Below, one piece after another: positions 16,883-23,926 of a DNA stretch of 53,049 bases. The position numbers were made by a program, and so were the translations under genes. The DNA comes from Bacteroidales bacterium (lineage in GTDB: Bacteria > Bacteroidota > Bacteroidia > Bacteroidales > Marinilabiliaceae): contig JAGCYH010000055.1 of NCBI GenBank assembly GCA_017960905.1, positions 1-53,049 on the forward strand, given 5' to 3'. The notes beneath the pieces were generated by a model. That model had not been told where the DNA came from and ran no database searches. It saw only the letters and a program-made list of their open reading frames with translations. Each line of letters begins with the position of its first letter. Within the stretch, counting starts at the first letter, position 1.

Positions 16883-18802
16883 ATGGTTTCCATGAGAAGG
16901 TTAATCGTTGTCATATTATTATACTTTTTATCACTTACTCAGGCCTCAAGTCAGGACCCGGCCACCAGCGGCAAGATACTGATAATCAATTCATACACAA
17001 GCGACACTCAGACTTCGCTCACCTTCATCACGTCGTTTAGCGACTACATAATAAAAAACAGCAACTACGAGATAGTTATAGAGGATATGAACGCGAAGAG
17101 CTTGGCCTTGTCGGCCGAATGGGAATCGCGTATGCGCTCAATACTGGCGAAGTACTCGATACTCGAAGAGCGCCCGCGCCTCATAGTGTTGCTCGGGCAA
17201 GAGGCTTGGGCCACATATCTGTCGATGCCGCTGACGGTGATACCCGAGAAGATGCCCGTGATGTGCGCCCTTGCAAGCCGGTATTTTGTTGAGCTGCCGC
17301 CCGAAGGCGCCGATGTGTCGGAATGGGATCCGACACCCATCGATGTCAGCAGTGTGCAGTACGGCTACAACATTGTCGGTGGCAACATGTACGACTTCGA
17401 CATAGAACGCAACCTCAGTCTAGTAAAGCAGCATTTTCCTGATACAAAGACAATTGCATTCATGAGCGACAACAGTTACGGCGGCATGGCCATGGCGGCG
17501 CTGGTGCGCCAGACGGCCAAGAACCATCCCGAGTACAGATTCACCTATCTCGACGGCCGCAAAGAGTCGCTCTCGTCGATACGTGTACGCCTGCGCAACC
17601 TGCAGAAGAACACCGTTCTTCTGCTCGGCACATGGCGTGTCGACAAGCTCGACAGCTATTTTGTGAAAAACTCGCTCTATCAGCTGCGCGAAGATTGTCC
17701 GGGCATACCGGTTTACACCATATCGCAGATAGGCTTAGGTTACTGGGCCATAGGCGGTTACGTACCGCAATACTTCGATCAGGGAACCGGACTCGCACAG
17801 CAAACAATAGCCTACTTGAACGGCAGCAACCAACAAGTAAAATCGCAATACTACGGGCTGAGCATGGTACCGAACGAGTATCGGTTTGATATAGAAGCAG
17901 TTATAGAAAACAACATTGAGCCGACAATGCTGCCAGTCAATGCTCGCTACATAAACGAAAAACTTACGTTTTTCGAGCAGTACACCCGCGAAGTGATGCT
18001 CATAACACTGGCTTTCATAGTGTTGCTCACGTTCCTCATATTCATCACGATGCTCTACCGGCGCACGAAACGTCTGACGCAGAAACTACGCTCCAACGAG
18101 CAGCAGCTCAAACTCGCGCGCGACCGCGCCGAGGAAGGCAACCGCATGAAAACTGCCTTCTTGGCCAACATGAGCCACGAGATACGCACGCCGCTCAACG
18201 CCATCGTCGGATTCGCCGAACTGATGTCGGAAGGCACCGAACTGCCCATAGAAGAACGGAAGCGTATAAGCAACATCATATCGCAGAACTCGGCCATGCT
18301 GCTCAACCTGATAAACGACATTCTGGATATGTCGCGCCTCGAAGCGGGCCGAAGCAAATTCACACTCGAAGAGTGTGATATAGTGGCACTTGCGCGCGAG
18401 ACATTAGTAACGGTAAAGACCGCCACGAAGTCGAAACTGCAATTCCTGTTCGACCCGCAAATGCCCGAATGCATATTGAGCATCGACCGTCAGCGCATTC
18501 GCCAAGTGCTTATGAATCTGACAACTAACGCCGTAAAATTCACCAAAGAAGGTTCTATTCTGCTCACCATCAGCAAAGACGACAAATACGTGCGCATCTC
18601 GGTGGCCGACACCGGCATTGGCATACCGGCCGACAAGAGCGAGAAGATTTTCGAGCGCTTCGAGAAGCTCAACGAGACATCGCAAGGCACTGGCCTCGGA
18701 CTCTCGATGTGCAAAATGATTGTAGAGCATTTCGGCGGCGAGATATGGGTCGACACCACATACACCGACGGCGCTAAATTCGTGTTCACTATACCGAAGT
18801 GA
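16883..18802 (+). CDS. Sensor histidine kinase with an extracytoplasmic substrate-binding-like domain
   Basis: About 639 residues from the ATG at 16883; a second ATG at 16892 begins MRRLIVVILLYFLSL, and the frame extends to a TTG at 16829. A signal peptide is followed by a ~330-residue periplasmic region built like an ABC-type solute-binding domain (KILIINSYTSDTQTSLTF; TKTIAFMSDNSYGGMAMAALV), a transmembrane segment (EVMLITLAFIVLLTFLIFI), a coiled coil, a HisKA domain (MSHEIRTPLNAIVGF, phospho-acceptor His) and a HATPase domain with LMNLTTNAVKFT, VADTGIGIP and GTGLGLSMCK. It probably senses a small ligand and phosphorylates a regulator encoded elsewhere. No response regulator is adjacent; porX is 4.8 kb away, and any link to it is speculative. 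A perfect inverted repeat lies at 17602-17624. Confidence 0.9.
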   Translation: MVSMRRLIVVILLYFLSLTQASSQDPATSGKILIINSYTSDTQTSLTFITSFSDYIIKNSNYEIVIEDMNAKSLALSAEWESRMRSILAKYSILEERPRLIVLLGQEAWATYLSMPLTVIPEKMPVMCALASRYFVELPPEGADVSEWDPTPIDVSSVQYGYNIVGGNMYDFDIERNLSLVKQHFPDTKTIAFMSDNSYGGMAMAALVRQTAKNHPEYRFTYLDGRKESLSSIRVRLRNLQKNTVLLLGTWRVDKLDSYFVKNSLYQLREDCPGIPVYTISQIGLGYWAIGGYVPQYFDQGTGLAQQTIAYLNGSNQQVKSQYYGLSMVPNEYRFDIEAVIENNIEPTMLPVNARYINEKLTFFEQYTREVMLITLAFIVLLTFLIFITMLYRRTKRLTQKLRSNEQQLKLARDRAEEGNRMKTAFLANMSHEIRTPLNAIVGFAELMSEGTELPIEERKRISNIISQNSAMLLNLINDILDMSRLEAGRSKFTLEECDIVALARETLVTVKTATKSKLQFLFDPQMPECILSIDRQRIRQVLMNLTTNAVKFTKEGSILLTISKDDKYVRISVADTGIGIPADKSEKIFERFEKLNETSQGTGLGLSMCKMIVEHFGGEIWVDTTYTDGAKFVFTIPK

Positions 18803-18830
18803 TTTGTGGCTTTTATTCAAAAGCCACAAA
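18803..18830. terminator. 12-bp hairpin between converging genes
   Basis: Arms 18803-18814 and 18819-18830, exact complements, 4-nt loop, starting right after the kinase stop codon and overlapping the last codons of the minus-strand beta-helix gene. There is no T-run beyond the stem, but the stem itself has four U/A pairs next to the loop. A shared bidirectional 3' structure is the likely role. Confidence 0.6.
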
Positions 18831-21014
18831 CTTCTTGACTGTCTTTCGACCGTTGCTGATAATCTCTACCATGTATATGCCCTTCGAGGGAATATCAAAC
18901 ACAGCAACTCCCTGATTTTCTGTCTCTGATGCCAGCAGCACACCTCTGTTGTCGTATAGTTTGCATACAGAATTATCGGCTACGCCCGACACATAAGCAA
19001 CGCCGCCGTGGCAACGGATAGTGATTTCGGCGGCTGAGCCAGCATCATCAACCGCTGTTGGCTGCGAAGCAGCCACAACAGTAAAGGCGGCCTCGACGGA
19101 GCGTGTATTATATGCGCTTTGAGCCGAGGGCAAGAATCTTGCAGTAACTCTGACAAACTTGGATATGGCGGTATTGTCATATCGCACAGTGTATTGCGTC
19201 TCACCATTAAGAGTAATTTCTGTATCGGGCGTATCGTCATCGAACGACAGAAGCACCGTGCCATCAGTAATTGCATTATTCCCGACACCCGACAAATTTA
19301 CAACAATATCCGTTTGCGCATTTGTCTCGGCATAGACATCGTCTACCGACAAGCTTAATGCAGGATTGACTCTATCAACAGTAGCAAAAGACACATATTT
19401 GCTATCAGTATTATCGCCAAATGAAAGAGCAAACGTGATGACGCCATTGGTCGTAGGTATGTACGATACGGTTATTTCTCCTTCAGAATTGCTATTCTGT
19501 TTTCCCGAATACAATTCGTTGTCGTATTCATCTTTTACAGAAATATTTACATTATTTTTTTTGTCAGATAGTATTATTTTCAACACGCTCTCTTCGTATG
19601 CCTTGGCCGACGACTCAAAAGAAACATTAACTCCCTCATTATCAACGACATTACCCGTACCAGTTCCACTACTTACAGCACCATTCCCCTCTTTTTCAGA
19701 TGATGTCAAAGTGTTATTTGTTATCGTATTATTCGACGTATTCACTATACTTACAGCATAATTATCAGTAGTAGTTATCGTATTACCGCTGATTGTATTT
19801 CCACTAGATTTCACTTCAATTGAGCCGGTAATTGTATTTGATGCAATTGTTGTATTTGTGTTGTTTTTATTTATAGCAATATCGCCAGTAATCTGATTAT
19901 TCGACACTATCACATTATTGGCACCATTTGCCAACGACACGCCGTCAGATACGGTGTTACCTATCGCTTTTGAATTGTTATTCATAGTAATCTTACCATT
20001 GATTGTATTGTTCTTGGCTGTACTATTCTGTCCGAGCGTCATACTGCCGCCATCATTAATAGTATTGTTCTCAGCAATACAATTCTGACCGATTGACATA
20101 CTGCCGCCATCATTAATAGTATTGTTCTCAGCAATACAATTCTGACCGATTGACATACTGCCGCCTCCATTTATTATATTGTTTTTATAAAAACAATCTG
20201 TAATAGTACTAAATGCCTGTGTGGTAATACAATTACCCTTATAGGTTATTGTATTATTCTCAACTATATGGCCACGTCCTGATAAAACAATGCCCATAGA
20301 GAGACCAGTAGCTTCACCAGGATGATTAATGACATTATTAGTAATAGTCAGATTATCAGAGTTTGTTGGATATAAAGGGTTAAAAGTAGTTACATATAGT
20401 GTATTCCCCACAGTACCAGAAACTTCAAATACGTTATTATCTATTGTAGTATATGAGCTGCCACTACGCACCACCAGAAAAGCAGTTCCACCATTATCGC
20501 AGACTTCAAATAATGAGTTTTCAACTGTAGTATATGGAGCACCATTTATTGAAAAATTCCCGATACCGGAACTTATACGCGCGTTAAGCACACTAAAGTG
20601 AATGCCTTCAACTAATACATCTTTAACTCCTTCAATCAGAAAGAAAGTGTTAAGGAATGAAATACTAGCCGACACATTTCCATCGCCATCTATACTATAC
20701 GTAGAGGATATCTGACAACCATCAGCGCCTTTGACAATTTTAAAACTTGAATTTGTAAAAGTGGCATCTGACGTTGAAGATATAATATACACTAACTTGT
20801 CGATGCAAATATTAACAGCTTCGAAATCTCCTTGAAAATCCAAAACTCGCCCAACCGGAACAAAATCTTTCAATTTAAACGTATCGTCCTTACAATCGAA
20901 ATAATCGCTAATATTATCCTTCGTTATCGCATAATCAAGTTCTGCTTTAGCGCTTATAAAGCTAAGCAAGCAAAGGCTTAGCGCTGCCAATAATCTTGTA
21001 ATTGTTCTATGCAT
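18813..21014 (-). CDS. Secreted parallel beta-helix/Ig-like protein with putative T9SS C-terminal sorting domain
   Basis: 733 residues. The signal peptide (MHRTITRLLAALSLCLLSFISAKA) is followed by a right-handed beta-helix region (~60-460) full of N/T/I repeats such as NNTI and GNTI (NosD/pectate-lyase-like), two Ig-like domains (~465-655; SYIPTTNGVITFALSF and ITDGTVLLSFDD) and a C-terminal ~65 residues with CKLYDNRGVLL...FDIPSKGIYMVEI...KKFVAFE. That end fits a type A sorting domain recognised by the T9SS and cleaved at the surface. The product should be surface-anchored or released; a polysaccharide-binding or adhesin role is possible but not shown. The DNA is visibly richer in A/T than its neighbours, and a 57-bp unit is perfectly duplicated at 20041-20154. 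The beta-helix-plus-Ig layout resembles gut methanogen adhesin-like proteins. Confidence 0.85.
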   Translation of the reverse strand: MHRTITRLLAALSLCLLSFISAKAELDYAITKDNISDYFDCKDDTFKLKDFVPVGRVLDFQGDFEAVNICIDKLVYIISSTSDATFTNSSFKIVKGADGCQISSTYSIDGDGNVSASISFLNTFFLIEGVKDVLVEGIHFSVLNARISSGIGNFSINGAPYTTVENSLFEVCDNGGTAFLVVRSGSSYTTIDNNVFEVSGTVGNTLYVTTFNPLYPTNSDNLTITNNVINHPGEATGLSMGIVLSGRGHIVENNTITYKGNCITTQAFSTITDCFYKNNIINGGGSMSIGQNCIAENNTINDGGSMSIGQNCIAENNTINDGGSMTLGQNSTAKNNTINGKITMNNNSKAIGNTVSDGVSLANGANNVIVSNNQITGDIAINKNNTNTTIASNTITGSIEVKSSGNTISGNTITTTDNYAVSIVNTSNNTITNNTLTSSEKEGNGAVSSGTGTGNVVDNEGVNVSFESSAKAYEESVLKIILSDKKNNVNISVKDEYDNELYSGKQNSNSEGEITVSYIPTTNGVITFALSFGDNTDSKYVSFATVDRVNPALSLSVDDVYAETNAQTDIVVNLSGVGNNAITDGTVLLSFDDDTPDTEITLNGETQYTVRYDNTAISKFVRVTARFLPSAQSAYNTRSVEAAFTVVAASQPTAVDDAGSAAEITIRCHGGVAYVSGVADNSVCKLYDNRGVLLASETENQGVAVFDIPSKGIYMVEIISNGRKTVKKFVAFE
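20041..20154. repeat. Perfect 57-bp tandem duplication in the beta-helix gene
   Basis: 20041-20097 is repeated without change at 20098-20154. Degenerate units flank it on both sides. Each unit encodes one 19-residue beta-helix coil (NNTINDGGSMSIGQNCIAE). Exact identity implies recent copying, so coil number may vary between strains. Confidence 0.95.
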
Positions 21015-21058
21015 AATATTTTGTTTTTTAAGTTATTACAATTAGATTTTTACGATTA

Positions 21059-21074
21059 CAAAAGTACAAATATA
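21059..21074 (-). promoter_or_regulatory. -7 boxes upstream of the beta-helix gene
   Basis: Two overlapping-phase TAnnTTTG matches on the minus strand, TATATTTG (21074-21067) and TACTTTTG (21066-21059), 45-53 bases upstream of the ATG at 21014. There is no clear -33 partner. Confidence 0.5.
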
Positions 21075-21093
21075 ATTGAATGCTTTATATTTT

Positions 21094-21126
21094 TTGACGC
21101 GTTCATCAAAAAAAGATTTATATTTG
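21094..21126 (+). promoter_or_regulatory. Promoter of the K+ channel gene
   Basis: TTG (21094-21096), 22 bases, then TATATTTG (21119-21126). The site lies inside a longer version of the reading frame, which supports the ATG at 21157 as the true start. Confidence 0.6.
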
Positions 21127-21156
21127 TCTCAATTTTTCACGAACTCTAAAAAAGCG

Positions 21157-21942
21157 ATGAGCAATTGGCGACGATACATCTACGAAACGGTTGAATATCA
21201 GAATGGTACAGCGATGCGCAGTCGCGTATACAACGGCATAATGCTCGGTGTGATAATAGCGAGCGTGGTACCGCTCGCTGTCAGAGAGCAGTCGGAGCTG
21301 ATGCTCGCTATCGACCGGATATCGGTTTCGATATTCATCATCGATTACATACTGCGCTGGATAACAGCTGATTTCGGTTCGAAACGCGAGACGAAATGGG
21401 TGGCGTTTCTCATCTATCCGTTCACGCTGTCGGCCATAATCGACATGCTGTCGATACTGCCGTCGATAGTCAGCTTCGACAAGGTGTTCAAGGTGTTCCG
21501 TCTAACCCGTTTTCTCAAGATTATCCGTCTGTTCAAGTTGTTTCGATATTCGAAACAACTCGAACTGCTCTTCCGCGTGATGAAGAAAGAGGGCCGAGTG
21601 CTCATCTCGGTGCTGATGATAGCCATGGTGTACATAGTGGTTACCGCGCTGATAATGTTCAACATAGAGAATGAGATGGCGATAGACAAAGGCATCGAAA
21701 CCAACTTCCAGAGCTTCTTCGACGCGCTCTACTGGTCGGCCACTACGCTGACAACAGTAGGCTACGGCGACATGGTGCCGATAACCGATGTGGGACGCGT
21801 GATAAGCATGATTTCGGCGATTTTCGGCGTAGCCGTAATCGCCTTGCCGTCGGGTGTCATCACGGCAAGCTACCTCGACGAATTGCGCGAAATGAAGAAC
21901 AAGGGCAAAGAGAGTAAAGAGAGTGTAGAGAGTAAAGAGTAA
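21157..21942 (+). CDS. Voltage-gated-type potassium channel
   Basis: 261 residues from the ATG at 21157 (MSNWRRYIYETVEY); the frame extends upstream to 21076, but the promoter motif lies within that stretch. Six transmembrane segments are arranged as in a Kv subunit. The S4-like segment has spaced arginines (VFRLTRFLKIIRLFKLFR), and the pore loop carries the selectivity filter TTVGYGD. A short charged tail is rich in K, E and S (GKESKESVESKE). It is expected to form a tetrameric K+ channel in the inner membrane. A perfect 11-nt-arm inverted repeat (21536-21560) encodes the KLFRYSKQL end of S4. The palindrome at 21949-21970 begins just after its stop. Confidence 0.92.
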   Translation: MSNWRRYIYETVEYQNGTAMRSRVYNGIMLGVIIASVVPLAVREQSELMLAIDRISVSIFIIDYILRWITADFGSKRETKWVAFLIYPFTLSAIIDMLSILPSIVSFDKVFKVFRLTRFLKIIRLFKLFRYSKQLELLFRVMKKEGRVLISVLMIAMVYIVVTALIMFNIENEMAIDKGIETNFQSFFDALYWSATTLTTVGYGDMVPITDVGRVISMISAIFGVAVIALPSGVITASYLDELREMKNKGKESKESVESKE

Positions 21943-21948
21943 TGTGTA

Positions 21949-21970
21949 GAGACGCACGGCCGTGCGTCTC
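21949..21970. repeat. 22-nt perfect palindrome between genes (REP-like)
   Basis: gagacgcacgg followed directly by its reverse complement ccgtgcgtctc, in the context tgta-gagacg...cgtctc. Palindromes of the gtagagacg...cgtctc type recur between genes in several bacterial phyla. Here it begins 7 bases after the channel stop codon, where it could act as a 3' structure; it lacks a T-run. Confidence 0.7.
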
Positions 21971-22036
21971 AAGGTAAAGAGTAAAGTTGGTGGTAATTTT
22001 TAATTCTCAACTTTAAATTCTCAATTCTTTTGGCTC

Positions 22037-22044
22037 TATTTTTG
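22037..22044 (+). promoter_or_regulatory. -7 box upstream of the secreted protein gene at 22079
   Basis: TATTTTTG, an exact TAnnTTTG, 34 bases before the ATG. The -33 position has no clear TTG. Confidence 0.5.
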
Positions 22045-22078
22045 ATAAAAAAGAAATATAAACTAAAAAAATAAAGAT

Positions 22079-22936
22079 ATGAAATTAAGTGTATTAACCA
22101 CATTGCTTGCGTCGACTGCGTTGTCGGCTGTAAGCGTTGTTGCGCAGAACAGCGTGCCGGCACCTGCCGACTATGAAAACTTTTCGAACACCCGCACTCT
22201 TGTCGTGCTCGACGACAACATCATGAGCGACTTCAACCTCAGCATCGAAGACGTGATGAAAAAAGAATGGAAAGAGACGAAGTTCGACTTCATCTCGACG
22301 AAAGAGTTCGACACCAAACGTAAAGACCCGTCGTACTCGTTTCTGCTCACTACCACAGTAACTTACGAGAAGGACAAGACCAAAGCGCGCTACGTATATC
22401 TGAGCCTGCTTATGGGCAAGGAGAAAGGCAAAGTGAACGACATGCCCGACCTGATTTCTATTCCGCTCGCTTACGCAAGCGTCGAAGACCAGAAATACAC
22501 ATACAAAATGGCCACTTTCGTTCGCTTCATTCAGAAACACGTCGATATGATAAAAGGCGACACGAAACTGATTAGCAAGAACCCGCTTTTGTACTACAAC
22601 AAAAACATCAAAAGTCTGGCTAACAAGACATTGTACTTAGTAAAAGAGGACATGCACAAAAACCTTCAGACCGAAGCCGCAGTGGCAAAACTCTACCCGC
22701 ACAAGTTCAAATTCGTGACGCAGGAAGAGATAACGGCCGCCATCAACAACCGCGAGCCCGACGTTGTATTCCTGCACAAAGTGGGTCCCGAAATCTCGAA
22801 GTACAACACACGCTGCTTCAAGATGATTCTGGGCGCCGACGACAGCGAGGTGTATTACTTTGATTATCACGTGATTGATAAGAAAAGCCCCGACCGCTTG
22901 CTCGAAGCCGACCTGAAGAAGATGGCAAAACAGTAA
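22079..22936 (+). CDS. Secreted protein of unknown function
   Basis: 285 residues. The N terminus MKLSVLTTLLASTALSAVSVVAQ is a signal peptide, so the protein is periplasmic or outer-membrane associated. The mature part has no cysteine cluster or catalytic motif that I recognise; its only Cys is in YNTRCFKM. The order of beta strands and amphipathic helices (RTLVVLDDN, YKMATFVRFIQKHVDMIKGD, KFKFVTQEEITAAINNREPDVVFLHKVGP) suggests one globular alpha/beta domain. The gene has its own -7 box and terminator and so is probably monocistronic. No function assigned. Confidence 0.75.
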   Translation: MKLSVLTTLLASTALSAVSVVAQNSVPAPADYENFSNTRTLVVLDDNIMSDFNLSIEDVMKKEWKETKFDFISTKEFDTKRKDPSYSFLLTTTVTYEKDKTKARYVYLSLLMGKEKGKVNDMPDLISIPLAYASVEDQKYTYKMATFVRFIQKHVDMIKGDTKLISKNPLLYYNKNIKSLANKTLYLVKEDMHKNLQTEAAVAKLYPHKFKFVTQEEITAAINNREPDVVFLHKVGPEISKYNTRCFKMILGADDSEVYYFDYHVIDKKSPDRLLEADLKKMAKQ

Positions 22937-22941
22937 AATAC

Positions 22942-22974
22942 AATTAATCGGCTGATTTCCAGCCGATTAATTTT
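22942..22974 (+). terminator. Rho-independent terminator
   Basis: 13-bp perfect stem (22942-22954 with 22960-22972), 5-nt loop, T-rich continuation, 5 bases after the stop of the secreted protein gene. Confidence 0.85.
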
Positions 22975-22984
22975 ATATATATAA

Positions 22985-23926
22985 GTGAGTTTTTTCAGAA
23001 AAATAAAGACGTGGCACATCATGCTTGCCACAATAGCAATGCTGACGAGCAGTTGTCAGAAAGAAGACGGCAACTTCTTGGTTAACTTGTATTTAGCGCC
23101 AGTCGACACGCTCGCCGTAGGCGATGCGACGACGGTGCAGATAGTCTATGTGCCCGAGAACGCCGATTCGGGTTTGCCGTTCGGCAAACAACACTGGACA
23201 TCGAGCGACACAAGCATTGTGCGCATCGATCAAAGCGGCAACATACAAGCCCTTGACATAGGGCAAGTTACGGTGCGGCTGATGTGGGGCGGTTTCAAGG
23301 CCGAAACGACAGTTTCGGTCGATGAAACGTTCGCCTTCAAAAGCCGTTCGTTCGCCGACTACTGCCTCGCACGCTACGACGCCAACCACGACGGCATCTT
23401 GCAATCGTCGGAAGTGTACACCGTCGTGGGGCTCGACCTGACCGACCTGAGCGTAGAGCTTGAGCCTATCTCGCTGGCCGGCATTGAGTCGTTCGTCAAC
23501 TTGCAGAAACTGAAAATAACGCACCTGAAAATATCCGAGCTCGACCTAAGTAAAAACAAGAGGCTCAGCGACTTAGACTGTTCGCAAAGCGAACTGACGC
23601 GGCTCGATGTGAGCCGCAACAAAAACCTGCAAAACCTTGATTGTCACGGCTGTCCGAATCTCACCGAACTCGTATTCGGCTCAAAAGCCGAATACGGCGA
23701 AAACGCGCTCGTGATACTCAACTGCTACCGCTGCAGCATCACAGGCCTCGACCTGTCGCGCTGCACGCACCTCGAATACATCGACTGCCGCGACAACCGG
23801 CTGACCTCGCTCGACCTGACCAACAGCCCGAAGATGACGCAGATATGGTGCTCCGGCAACGAAGTCGCCGCTCCTACCCTGCCCGCCGACTTCGAAATGG
23901 AACAACTTAAGGAACATGATTTTTAA
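22985..23926 (+). CDS. Lipoprotein with BIG2-like and leucine-rich repeat domains
   Basis: 313 residues starting at a GTG (22985); the next ATG (23021) would remove the basic N-terminal part of the signal peptide, so GTG is preferred. The lipobox is LTSSC. Residues ~35-115 resemble a bacterial Ig-like BIG2 domain (TSSDTSIVRIDQSGNIQALDIGQVTVRL). A DANHDGILQSSE loop looks like an EF-hand/dockerin calcium site. Residues ~165-300 are leucine-rich repeats of the SELDLSKNKRLSDLDC type, with a regular cysteine ladder. It is an expected surface-exposed binding protein. The last 11 bases overlap the start of the PBP1A gene, implying coupled translation. A perfect 11-bp hairpin (23671-23696) sits between two LRR units. 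Confidence 0.8.
   Translation: MSFFRKIKTWHIMLATIAMLTSSCQKEDGNFLVNLYLAPVDTLAVGDATTVQIVYVPENADSGLPFGKQHWTSSDTSIVRIDQSGNIQALDIGQVTVRLMWGGFKAETTVSVDETFAFKSRSFADYCLARYDANHDGILQSSEVYTVVGLDLTDLSVELEPISLAGIESFVNLQKLKITHLKISELDLSKNKRLSDLDCSQSELTRLDVSRNKNLQNLDCHGCPNLTELVFGSKAEYGENALVILNCYRCSITGLDLSRCTHLEYIDCRDNRLTSLDLTNSPKMTQIWCSGNEVAAPTLPADFEMEQLKEHDF

Noticed and set aside
20041..20154. CRISPR or mobile element in the beta-helix gene
   Set aside because: The 57-bp repeats are in frame and each encodes one beta-helix coil, so they are protein repeats.
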